Of a DNA stretch of 5,505 nucleotides, positions 1-5,505 are shown one piece after another (the first letter of the stretch is position 1; every line of letters starts with the position of its first letter). The notes under the pieces were generated by a model. That model saw nothing but the letters and a program-made list of their open reading frames with translations. It was not told where the DNA came from and ran no database searches. The stretch comes from an uncultured Clostridia bacterium (lineage in GTDB: Bacteria; Bacillota; Clostridia; Christensenellales; CAG-314). Location of the stretch: positions 1-5,505 of the forward strand of contig CAKPPA010000076.1 in assembly GCA_934177025.1 (NCBI GenBank), written 5' to 3'. A program made the translations under genes and the position numbers.

Positions 1-1
1 T

Positions 2-2422
2 TCGTTCGGAAAATTTGTGCAAATGTCGCTCCAAAACGTGGCGATGAACAGCGGATTTTTTTCGCCGCGGGATGCGGTAAAACTGCAAGGTTCGCCGTTG
101 CCGCAGTATCGGGCGGATTTTAAAACGTTGAGTACGGATTTGCACTTGTGGGTGCAAAACGGCTACAAGGTGAACGTGTTTGCGGCGGATGCGGAGGCAT
201 CGGAACGGATTCGCACCGCATTGCGGGAAAACGGCGGGGCGTGCGAATCGACGGGGCAAGTGCGCTTTGCGATCGGTGCGTACCGCAACGGTTACATCAG
301 CCACACCATGAAAACGGTGTGGATCGGCAGCGACGACGTGTTGCTAAAACGAAACGCGCGGCGTGCGTTGACGAAAAGCAAAAATCGGGTGTTTTTAACG
401 CCGGAAATCGGCGATTACGTTGTGCACGATTTTCACGGCATCGGACTGTGCGAAGGCATTCGCAAAATCAAAGGGAGTTTCGGTGAAAAGGATTACATCG
501 TTGTAAAATATCGCAACGACGACACGCTTTACGTGCCGGTGGAAAACTCGGATTTGTTAACGAAGTACGCCGGCAGCGAAGCACGCCCGAAACTCAGTAA
601 ATTGGGCGGCGCGGATTTCGACAAGGTGAAGGAAAAGGTAAAAAGTAACCTGAAGGAAATGGCGTTCGATTTGTTGCGGTTGTACGCCGAGCGCAAAAAG
701 GATCGCGGCTTCGTTTACGAAAAGGACAATGCCCTAACCGAGGAGTTTGCGCAGAGCTTTCCTTACGAGGAAACGCCGGATCAATGGAATTGCATTCGCG
801 ACGTGACGCAGGATATGGAAAAACCTGCCATTATGGATCGGCTGATTTGCGGGGACGTAGGGTTCGGCAAAACGGAAGTGGCAATGCGTGCCGCATTTAA
901 AGCGGCAGTCAGCGGCAAACAAACGGCGGTGCTTGCACCGACCACGATTTTGTGCGAACAGCATTTTCGCACGTTTGCGGCACGCTTTAGGGAGTTTGGC
1001 GTAAAGGTGGAGTGTTTGGATCGCTTCCGCTCCCCTAAGGAACAAAAGGAAATTTTGCGGCGCGTTGCTGACGGCAAAACGACGATTTTAATCGGCACGC
1101 ACCGCCTGTTAAGTAAGGACGTGCAGTTTCAAAACCTCGGACTGTTGATTTTGGACGAGGAGCAGCGGTTTGGGGTGGAAGCAAAGGAAAAGTTAAAGGA
1201 CCTCAAAAAAAACGTGGACTGTTTGACGCTCAGTGCCACGCCGATTCCGCGGACGCTACACATGGCGTTGACGGGCATGCGGGACATCAGCGTAATTCAA
1301 ACGCCGCCCGTAAACCGCACTTCGGTGGAATCCTTCGTGTCGGAGGATTCGGACGCATTGCTTCGGGACGTGATTTTGCGTGAAATTTCGCGGCAGGGTC
1401 AGGTGTTTGTGGTGTACAACCGCGTGGAAACGCTTTTCGCCTTTGCGGCGCGCATTCGCCGCCTCGTGCCGGAGGCCTCCGTGGTTTGCGCACACGGGCA
1501 AATGAAGGAGGAGGAGCTGGAAAACAACGTTTTGCGCTTCGCCAAAGGGGAATTCGACGTTTTAATTTGTACGACCATTATCGAAAACGGCATCGATTTG
1601 CCGAACGCCAACACCCTCGTTGTGTACGATGCGGATCGGCTTGGGCTGAGTCAGTTGTACCAGTTGCGCGGCAGGGTAGGGCGCAGCGATCGCACGGCAT
1701 TCGCTTACTTTATTTATCGCGAAAACAAAGTGTTAAGCGAAACCGCTTTCAAACGGCTGAATTCCATTTTAACCTACACCGAACTCGGCAGCGGCTTCCA
1801 AATTGCAATGAAGGACCTCGAAATTCGCGGGGCGGGCAACGTTTTAGGGAAGGAACAGCACGGGCATATGGAAAAAGTCGGGTACGACATGTACTCCAAA
1901 CTGCTGCAGGAAGCGATTGCGGAATTAAAGGGGGAAAAGGTTTCAAAGGAAACGGAAGTGGAAATCGACGTGGACCTCGATGCCGCCGTGCCGGAAACGT
2001 ACATCGAAAACGAAGCGCAGCGCATGATTTTTTACCAAAAAGCGGCGTCGTTGGAAACCCCGAAGGAAGGCGAGGAACTGAAAAAGGACACGGAGGATAT
2101 TTACGGTCCGTTGCCGCGGCAGGTGAACAACCTCATTCGCCTTGCGCAACTGAAAGCGTTGGCAAAGGGCGCAGGAGTGGCGGAAATTTGTTTAAAACGA
2201 AATCAGGCGTATTTCCGCTATGCCGATCCGGAAAAATTCCGTCGCAAGGAAGTGTTTGCGGCGTTGGAGAAAGCAAAAAACATCCTAAAATTGGATGTTT
2301 CCCACGATCCGACCGTACGCATCGACCTCAAAAAAACGGATTTCGGCGGTGCATGGCGTAGTTTGGCCGAATTTTTGAAGCAAACGCAATGTCCGTCGGG
2401 CGGAAAACAACCGTCGGCGTAA
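2..2422 (+). CDS. mfd: Transcription-repair coupling factor Mfd (5'-truncated, C-terminal ~806 residues)
   Basis: Mfd is an ATP-driven DNA translocase. It binds stalled RNA polymerase, pushes it off DNA lesions and recruits UvrA for nucleotide excision repair. Numbering residues from the GTG at 17, the remains of the UvrB-like module end near residue 125. An RNA polymerase interaction domain (CarD/TRCF type) starts at GDYVVHDFHGIG (132) and runs to about 230. The helicase motifs follow: Walker A GDVGFGKT (279-286), APTTIL, Walker B DEEQ (380-383), SATPIPRT (from 406), TTIIENGID and GRVGR (552-556). The C-terminal TRCF (D7) domain spans about 647-750. All motor motifs look intact. The frame is open to the left edge (Ser-Phe-Gly-Lys-Phe precede the GTG), and family members are about 1,150 residues, so some 340 residues are missing upstream and the GTG is internal. 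No terminator is evident after the TAA stop. Identification is secure. Confidence 0.97.
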   Translation, partial: SFGKFVQMSLQNVAMNSGFFSPRDAVKLQGSPLPQYRADFKTLSTDLHLWVQNGYKVNVFAADAEASERIRTALRENGGACESTGQVRFAIGAYRNGYISHTMKTVWIGSDDVLLKRNARRALTKSKNRVFLTPEIGDYVVHDFHGIGLCEGIRKIKGSFGEKDYIVVKYRNDDTLYVPVENSDLLTKYAGSEARPKLSKLGGADFDKVKEKVKSNLKEMAFDLLRLYAERKKDRGFVYEKDNALTEEFAQSFPYEETPDQWNCIRDVTQDMEKPAIMDRLICGDVGFGKTEVAMRAAFKAAVSGKQTAVLAPTTILCEQHFRTFAARFREFGVKVECLDRFRSPKEQKEILRRVADGKTTILIGTHRLLSKDVQFQNLGLLILDEEQRFGVEAKEKLKDLKKNVDCLTLSATPIPRTLHMALTGMRDISVIQTPPVNRTSVESFVSEDSDALLRDVILREISRQGQVFVVYNRVETLFAFAARIRRLVPEASVVCAHGQMKEEELENNVLRFAKGEFDVLICTTIIENGIDLPNANTLVVYDADRLGLSQLYQLRGRVGRSDRTAFAYFIYRENKVLSETAFKRLNSILTYTELGSGFQIAMKDLEIRGAGNVLGKEQHGHMEKVGYDMYSKLLQEAIAELKGEKVSKETEVEIDVDLDAAVPETYIENEAQRMIFYQKAASLETPKEGEELKKDTEDIYGPLPRQVNNLIRLAQLKALAKGAGVAEICLKRNQAYFRYADPEKFRRKEVFAALEKAKNILKLDVSHDPTVRIDLKKTDFGGAWRSLAEFLKQTQCPSGGKQPSA

Positions 2423-2554
2423 CAAGCGGCGAAGCGCATTGTAAATTTTAAACTGGGGTGCCGGTAAAAACCGTCGGTTTGAAAAAGGAAAAACTACCGC
2501 CAAGGAAAACGACGGCAAAGGAAGGGCAAACAGCGAAAAAAGGGTACTTTGCGG

Positions 2555-2569
2555 AAAAAGCGGTTGCAA
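2555..2569 (+). repeat. 15-bp direct repeat, copy 1
   Basis: AAAAAGCGGTTGCAA occurs here and again, identically, at 2870-2884. The upstream copy has no good -10 box at a suitable distance; the best match is TAATAA at 2586-2591, three of six consensus bases. Confidence 0.6.
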
Positions 2570-2580
2570 ACGCCGGAGAA

Positions 2581-2697
2581 CGGCGTAATAAGCGGTTTGA
2601 AATGTCAGCGAAGGGTAAAAAAAGCCAACGTCAGGGAACGGCATAACAAGAAGTTTCAAACGACGGCGAGTAGCGGAAAAAACCAACGTCGGCGGAA
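2581..2697 (+). repeat. Degenerate tandem pair of ~58-bp units
   Basis: Unit A (2581-2638) and unit B (2639-2697) both begin CGGCrTAAyAAG, continue through a GTTTsAAA segment and an A-run, and share CCAACGTC (2625-2632 and 2683-2690, exactly 58 bases apart). An ungapped alignment by eye gives 40 matches in 58 positions. A partial third copy of the leading word, CGGCGTAACAAGCGG, lies at 2415-2429 across the mfd stop codon and matches 14 of 15 bases of unit A. The 58-bp spacing is not a multiple of three, and differences between units are not concentrated at third codon positions. This argues against a conserved protein repeat. Confidence 0.6.
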
Positions 2698-2796
2698 AAA
2701 CGCAAAAAGCGAAAAAGTGTTTGGGCTACGACAAAACAAGGGCGAAGGAGTGGCGGTTTCCCTCGGTTTTGCAAAAAACGGACGGCAACGGTGCGC

Positions 2797-2818
2797 TTTT
2801 CCCTTTCCTTTCCCTTTT
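2797..2818 (+). repeat. Perfect homopyrimidine mirror repeat
   Basis: Twenty-two bases consisting only of C and T read the same from both ends: T4-C3-T3-C2-T3-C3-T4, centred between 2807 and 2808. The pyrimidine run extends to 2796-2820. Homopurine/homopyrimidine mirror repeats can form intramolecular triplex (H-DNA) under supercoiling; that is known chemistry, but activity here is inference. It lies about 60 bases upstream of the -35 box of the next gene, and its strand bias is opposite to the purine-rich DNA just upstream. Confidence 0.75.
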
Positions 2819-2834
2819 TCGACGGGCGAAACGG

Positions 2835-2844
2835 GGAAATTTCC
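2835..2844. repeat. 10-bp palindrome overlapping a second inverted repeat
   Basis: GGAAATTTCC is a perfect palindrome. It overlaps TTCC-TT-GGAA at 2841-2850. The pair lies 35-45 bases upstream of the -35 box, where a dimeric regulator could bind. No regulator is known for it, and such short palindromes can arise by chance. Confidence 0.3.
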
Positions 2845-2869
2845 TTGGAAGGCGGGGCGAATTTACTTA

Positions 2870-2884
2870 AAAAAGCGGTTGCAA
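2870..2884 (+). repeat. 15-bp direct repeat, copy 2 (carries the -35 box)
   Basis: This is an exact repeat of 2555-2569, 315 bases downstream. Its last six bases, TTGCAA, form the likely -35 element of the lipoprotein-gene promoter. Confidence 0.6.
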
Positions 2885-2907
2885 TATTAAAAAAAGTCTT
2901 GTATAAT
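2879..2907 (+). promoter_or_regulatory. Sigma-70/SigA-type promoter for the lipoprotein gene
   Basis: The -35 box TTGCAA (2879-2884, four of six consensus bases) is followed by an exact 17-base spacer and a perfect -10 box TATAAT (2902-2907). Transcription would start near 2914, about 37 bases before the start codon. The surroundings are A/T-rich, unlike the rest of the window. Confidence 0.75.
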
Positions 2908-2918
2908 AAAACAATCGG

Positions 2919-2924
2919 TATAAT
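2919..2924 (+). promoter_or_regulatory. Second -10 box (possible tandem promoter)
   Basis: A second perfect TATAAT lies 17 bases after the first. Its own -35 region (GTCTTG, 2896-2901) is poor. A start from it would fall near 2931, leaving only a ~20-base leader beginning just before the ribosome binding site. It may be a weak second promoter, or a pause or re-binding site for sigma. Confidence 0.4.
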
Positions 2925-2934
2925 GTTTCTTATC

Positions 2935-2940
2935 GGGAGA
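2935..2940 (+). promoter_or_regulatory. Ribosome binding site of the lipoprotein gene
   Basis: GGGAGA sits 10 bases before the ATG at 2951. It supports that ATG, which is followed at once by a textbook lipoprotein signal sequence. Confidence 0.7.
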
Positions 2941-2950
2941 ATTCTATAGA

Positions 2951-4717
2951 ATGGCTAAAGCGAAAAAGATTTTCAGCATCATTTTAGTATTAATCCTTTG
3001 CGTCGCTATGATGACGGGTTGTTCGTTGTTTGAGTTGAATCAACAACGCTATCGCAATCAAGCTACCGTGAAAACGGGCGACGTTACGCTTACGTTGGGG
3101 GACGCAATCGATTTCTTCGAAAGCAATGCGCCTTACTACGTGCAACAGGGCATGACCGTGCAAGCCGCATGGGATGCGCTGTACCCGCAATTCGTGCAAC
3201 AAGCCGTGATTTTGGACGAGTACTTGAAAACGCACGATGCAATCAACACGAGCGACAAAGCGAAAAAGTATCGCTACGGAACGTACGTTTCGGACGAGTA
3301 CTTGGAATACGTGGAAAAACAAAACACGTTGAGCTTTTTTGCATCGTTGGATTCGTTGACGCTGGAAAATTTGAAGGAAGATTTTAACATCGGCAGCAAA
3401 ACGACGCAATCGCGCACGAGCCTGACGGAAAAAGGCACGTTGACGTCGCTTGCCGAGGACGAAATTACGTTCGACCTTGCCGCCGTAAACAAGGAACTGA
3501 AAAACTATCAGGAACCGGTGGACGGCAAATACGAGTACGTTTTCCGTAACAACGAGGATGCCGCTCTTTTGAAAATTTTGGCAAACCTGAACGAACGCTT
3601 GGAAAAGGAAAAACCGAGCGATGCCGACATCACGGCGGACGATTACGTCAAAGCGCAAAACTCCGCGGTGGAATCGTTGACGCGCAACATTAAAAAGAAT
3701 CGCGGTTTGTCGGTGGACGAATTTATGACGCGTCAGGTGGAAAGTGCCGTTCGTCAACGGTTGGTGAGCAACTATGCCGTGTCGCTTTACAAAAAGGCGG
3801 AACTGCAGGACAATCCGGCACAATTGAAACAAATTTTGACGGAACGCTGGAACAACGAAGTGGCAAAAGCAAAACAACGCTATTCCGTGGATGCGAACTT
3901 GTTTATTTCGGACGTTACGGGGCTTTCGAGCACTTCCTTCATTTACAACGTGCCGGCACAATTCGAAGGGAAATTCCATTACGTGAAAAACTTGCTCATT
4001 CCGTTTAGCGACGAGCAAACGTCGGAACTGAATCGTCAAAAAAATCTGCTCGGCGAAAATTCGGCGGATTACGTTCGTTTCCGTAACCAATTGGCAAAAG
4101 GCATCGAAGTGAAAAACTACTCCGAGGAGGATGCCGGCGTGGTGGAAAGCGGTTATACTTTCGACGTCGCGGCAGACGGAACCGTTACGGGCAATTTCCT
4201 GACGGAAAAAGTTGCAGGGCTGGACGGCGATTTGAACGCGTTTGTGAAGTTGATTCACACTTACGGTACGGATCCGGGGATGTTTAACAATGCACACGAC
4301 TACGTCATTAGTCAGGACTCCTACGACGTAACGAATTCGAGTCAGGACAAATTCGTAAAAGCCTTTTCGGAAGCGGCAAGAAAGTTGGCGAACAACCCTT
4401 CGCAACGCTACGTTGCTTGCGTTACGGATTACGGCATTCACATTTTGTACTACTCCGGCGTTGTAAAGGCGGACGAATTTGATTTCGACAGCCGCTACGA
4501 GTACGGCACCGGCGCAGGATCGACGAGCTATCGGTTTTTCAAAACCTACTACGATTCCGTCAAAGGCAACACTTACAGCCTTTCGTTGAACGAAACGATG
4601 AAAAAACTGCTGGAAAACAAAGGAATCGAGGAAAACCTCAAAGCGTTGAACGATTACGTCGGCAAATACCAAATTTCGACGACGTCGATTTACACGCAAA
4701 AGGAATCGAACAAGTAA
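2951..4717 (+). CDS. SurA/PrsA-like foldase lipoprotein with divergent parvulin domain
   Basis: This is a 588-residue exported lipoprotein, probably a chaperone or peptidyl-prolyl isomerase helping proteins fold outside the membrane. A basic start (MAKAKK) and hydrophobic stretch (residues 7-21) end in the lipobox MTGC, with the lipidated cysteine at 24. Residues ~40-110 resemble the SurA/PrsA N-terminal chaperone region. A charged, mostly helical-looking segment of ~200 residues follows. A parvulin-like region spans ~343-505: HYVKNLLIPF (343-352), DPG (441-443), an amphipathic segment with KAFSEAARKL, and YGIHILYY (494-501). PrsA is usually about 300 residues, so this is large. The usual first parvulin histidine (VKHILI) is Asn347 here, so isomerase activity is uncertain; His497 is kept. 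It has its own promoter and ends 20 bases before a strong terminator, so it is probably a single-gene unit. It uses no TTA, CTA or TCA codons after the signal sequence. Lipoprotein status is near certain; the foldase assignment is likely. Confidence 0.85.
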   Translation: MAKAKKIFSIILVLILCVAMMTGCSLFELNQQRYRNQATVKTGDVTLTLGDAIDFFESNAPYYVQQGMTVQAAWDALYPQFVQQAVILDEYLKTHDAINTSDKAKKYRYGTYVSDEYLEYVEKQNTLSFFASLDSLTLENLKEDFNIGSKTTQSRTSLTEKGTLTSLAEDEITFDLAAVNKELKNYQEPVDGKYEYVFRNNEDAALLKILANLNERLEKEKPSDADITADDYVKAQNSAVESLTRNIKKNRGLSVDEFMTRQVESAVRQRLVSNYAVSLYKKAELQDNPAQLKQILTERWNNEVAKAKQRYSVDANLFISDVTGLSSTSFIYNVPAQFEGKFHYVKNLLIPFSDEQTSELNRQKNLLGENSADYVRFRNQLAKGIEVKNYSEEDAGVVESGYTFDVAADGTVTGNFLTEKVAGLDGDLNAFVKLIHTYGTDPGMFNNAHDYVISQDSYDVTNSSQDKFVKAFSEAARKLANNPSQRYVACVTDYGIHILYYSGVVKADEFDFDSRYEYGTGAGSTSYRFFKTYYDSVKGNTYSLSLNETMKKLLENKGIEENLKALNDYVGKYQISTTSIYTQKESNK

Positions 4718-4737
4718 AAATCTTTTTAACAAATTTT

Positions 4738-4769
4738 AAACGCAGGGACGTGAGCCCTGCGTTTTTTTT
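4738..4769 (+). terminator. Intrinsic terminator after the lipoprotein gene
   Basis: AACGCAGGG (4739-4747) pairs perfectly with CCCTGCGTT (4755-4763) around a seven-base loop (ACGTGAG). The right arm runs into eight T residues (4762-4769), and A residues before the left arm can extend the stem. It lies 20 bases after the TAA stop at 4715-4717 and should end the lipoprotein transcript. Confidence 0.93.
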
Positions 4770-4806
4770 GCGTTTACGGCGGGAGCGGATTTCCCTGTTT
4801 TTTATT

Positions 4807-4836
4807 TTGTTTTGTTTTTCGGCTTTTGTACATACT
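4807..4836 (+). promoter_or_regulatory. Weak candidate promoter for the flippase gene
   Basis: TTGTTT (4807-4812) and CATACT (4831-4836) are 18 bases apart, with three and four consensus matches respectively. A promoter is expected because a strong terminator precedes the flippase gene, but these boxes are poor. Read-through or a differently recognised promoter (for example a sporulation sigma factor) is equally possible. Confidence 0.25.
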
Positions 4837-4844
4837 TTGAAAGT

Positions 4845-4849
4845 AGGAG
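4845..4849 (+). promoter_or_regulatory. Ribosome binding site of the flippase gene
   Basis: AGGAG lies 13 bases before the ATG at 4863, slightly farther than ideal. No other in-frame start codon lies between it and that ATG, so it supports the chosen start. Confidence 0.6.
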
Positions 4850-4862
4850 TAAAAGTCATAAC

Positions 4863-5505
4863 ATGGAAAAGCAACAAAACGGATTTGTAAAAGGGGCTTT
4901 TGTGTTAAGCCTCGGCGGAATGGCGGCAAAAATTTTGGGGGCGGTGTACCGCATTCCCTTAACCAATTTACTCGGAAGTTACTGCATCGGCATTTACCAA
5001 CTGGTGTTTCCGATGTACACGTTGTTACTTACGATTTCGAGCGCGGGCATCCCCGTGGCAATTTCCAAACTCGTGGCGGAAAACCTTTCGTTGGGGCAAA
5101 GGGAAAACGCCGTTAAGGTGTTTCGAACCGCACTGTTGTTTTTGACGCTGTTCGGGTGCTTGGGGAGTTTCATGTTGTTCGTTGCGGCAGGACCTTTGGC
5201 GCGATTGCAGGGGAATCCTGCCGCGGCGGACGGCTATCGTTTGCTTAGCCCTTCCATTTTGCTGGTGTGCGTGATTTCCGCCTTTCGGGGGTACTTTCAA
5301 GGTAAAATGAACATGGCCCCGACGGCGGTGTCGCAGGTGTTGGAGCAGGCGGTGAAAATGGGGCTCGGCATCGGATTGGTGCGCTATGCGCTTCCGGACG
5401 TTTTTCGGGGCGTTGCCTATGCCGTTGCGGCAGTTACGGTAAGCGAACTGACGGCGGCAACGTATTTGGGAGTAAGATACTTTTTGCAAAGGGAAAGGCT
5501 GCGTG
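4863..5505 (+). CDS. SpoVB/YabM-type MOP-superfamily lipid flippase (3'-truncated, first 214 residues)
   Basis: This is an integral membrane protein of the MurJ/SpoVB/Wzx-like exporter superfamily, which flips lipid-linked cell-wall or polysaccharide precursors; the substrate here is unknown. Translating from the ATG gives 214 complete codons, open to the window edge. Family signatures include LGAVYRIPLTNLLG (25-38), IGIYQLVFPMYTLLLT (42-57), SSAGIPVAISKLVAEN (59-74), SAFRGYFQGK (139-148) and APTAVSQVLEQ (152-162). Likely membrane segments are at about 9-28, 43-62, 88-110, 125-142, 155-177 and 183-203. Full-length relatives are near 500 residues, so more than half is missing. It lies 145 bases after the lipoprotein gene, beyond a strong terminator. 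Proximity to mfd matches the yabM position in Bacillus, where a mazG-family gene follows; that would lie past the edge. The family is confident; whether it serves sporulation, peptidoglycan or another polymer is not decided. Confidence 0.93.
   Translation, partial: MEKQQNGFVKGAFVLSLGGMAAKILGAVYRIPLTNLLGSYCIGIYQLVFPMYTLLLTISSAGIPVAISKLVAENLSLGQRENAVKVFRTALLFLTLFGCLGSFMLFVAAGPLARLQGNPAAADGYRLLSPSILLVCVISAFRGYFQGKMNMAPTAVSQVLEQAVKMGLGIGLVRYALPDVFRGVAYAVAAVTVSELTAATYLGVRYFLQRERLR

Larger units (their letters stand above)
2423..2950. other. 528-bp intergenic region, purine-rich and repeat-bearing
   Basis: No convincing gene lies between mfd and the lipoprotein gene. By hand count, bases 2461-2760 are about 70% purine on the + strand. 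Short words recur in altered form, including CGGCGTAAYAAG, CGGTTTGAAA and CCAACGTC. Two short open frames encode only Lys/Arg-rich low-complexity peptides without a ribosome binding site. The last 75 bases hold the promoter and ribosome binding site of the downstream gene. No intrinsic terminator for mfd is visible. The region could be decayed coding DNA, an extragenic repeat cluster, or an untranslated mfd tail; the sequence alone does not decide. Confidence 0.7.

Noticed and set aside
17..19. GTG as the true start of mfd
   Set aside because: The frame is open to the window edge, no ribosome binding site precedes it, and the protein would lack the UvrB-like module found in Mfd. It is an internal valine codon.
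2468..2480. AAACCG-T-CGGTTT inverted repeat as an mfd terminator
   Set aside because: The usable stem is about five base pairs with a three-base loop, and it is followed by an A-rich rather than T-rich run on the + strand.
2458..2890. Two overlapping + strand frames (2458-2646 from GTG, 2549-2890 from TTG) encoding Lys/Arg-rich peptides
   Set aside because: They have no ribosome binding site, non-ATG starts and low-complexity products from purine-rich repeats. The repeat units switch frames between them, and changes between units do not favour third codon positions.
2990..4732. 580-codon open frame on the minus strand opposite the lipoprotein gene
   Set aside because: It is exactly codon-aligned with the sense gene and exists because that gene lacks TTA, CTA and TCA codons. 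The product is an Arg/Phe/Val-rich mirror without a recognisable domain, and the sense gene has a promoter, ribosome binding site, lipobox and terminator.
4781..4805. Second hairpin (GGGA...TCCC) followed by a T-rich run
   Set aside because: The stem is only four base pairs and the T run is interrupted. TCCCTG (4792-4797) could pair with CAGGGA of the true terminator, but lying downstream it could not act as an antiterminator.
5025..5489. 154-codon minus-strand frame opposite the flippase
   Set aside because: The + strand encodes an unmistakable SpoVB-type membrane protein there; the minus product is an Arg/Gln/His-rich shadow.
1..5505. Reassigned arginine codon as the reason for rare AGA
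   Set aside because: The two AGA codons fall at plausible arginine positions, AGG encodes the conserved arginine of GRVGR in Mfd (1673-1675), and avoidance also affects out-of-frame AGA and the complementary TCT.

Overview
The window reads as chromosomal DNA of a low-to-mid GC Bacillota, most likely an uncultured Clostridia-type (gut-like) anaerobe. I infer this from the gene order mfd - SurA/PrsA-like lipoprotein - SpoVB/YabM-type flippase, a Gram-positive lipoprotein signal, a Firmicute-style -35/-10 promoter and a stem plus T-run terminator. All genes are on the + strand, and no mobile element, CRISPR array, tRNA or rRNA is visible.

Layout. (1) Bases 2-2422 hold the last ~806 codons of mfd, the transcription-repair coupling factor; about the first third of the gene, the UvrB-like module, lies outside the window. 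(2) Bases 2423-2950 are a 528-bp gap with no convincing gene. It is about 70% purine on the + strand and contains degenerate repeats, including a pair of ~58-bp units about 69% identical. It also contains a homopyrimidine mirror repeat, a 10-bp palindrome, and a good promoter just before the next gene. (3) Bases 2951-4717 encode a 588-residue secreted lipoprotein with an N-terminal SurA/PrsA-like chaperone region and a divergent parvulin-like C-terminal region. It ends at a strong intrinsic terminator (4738-4769). (4) Bases 4863-5505 begin a multi-pass MOP-superfamily flippase of the SpoVB/YabM type, cut off by the window edge. This gene is clearly real and must be read from the + strand up to the edge.

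How they fit together. Mfd is an intracellular DNA-repair translocase. The lipoprotein probably helps fold exported proteins outside the membrane, and the flippase probably moves a lipid-linked cell-wall or polysaccharide precursor across it. The neighbourhood resembles the conserved mfd-spoVT-yabM(spoVB-like)-mazG region of spore formers, but with no spoVT in the gap. The own promoter and terminator of the lipoprotein gene suggest it is transcribed as a separate unit.

The most unexpected signal is compositional. The trinucleotide AGA and its complement TCT are almost missing from the whole window, in all reading frames and in non-coding DNA. mfd has 2 AGA and no TCT in ~2.4 kb. A local cluster occurs in the 60 bases around the promoter and ribosome binding site.
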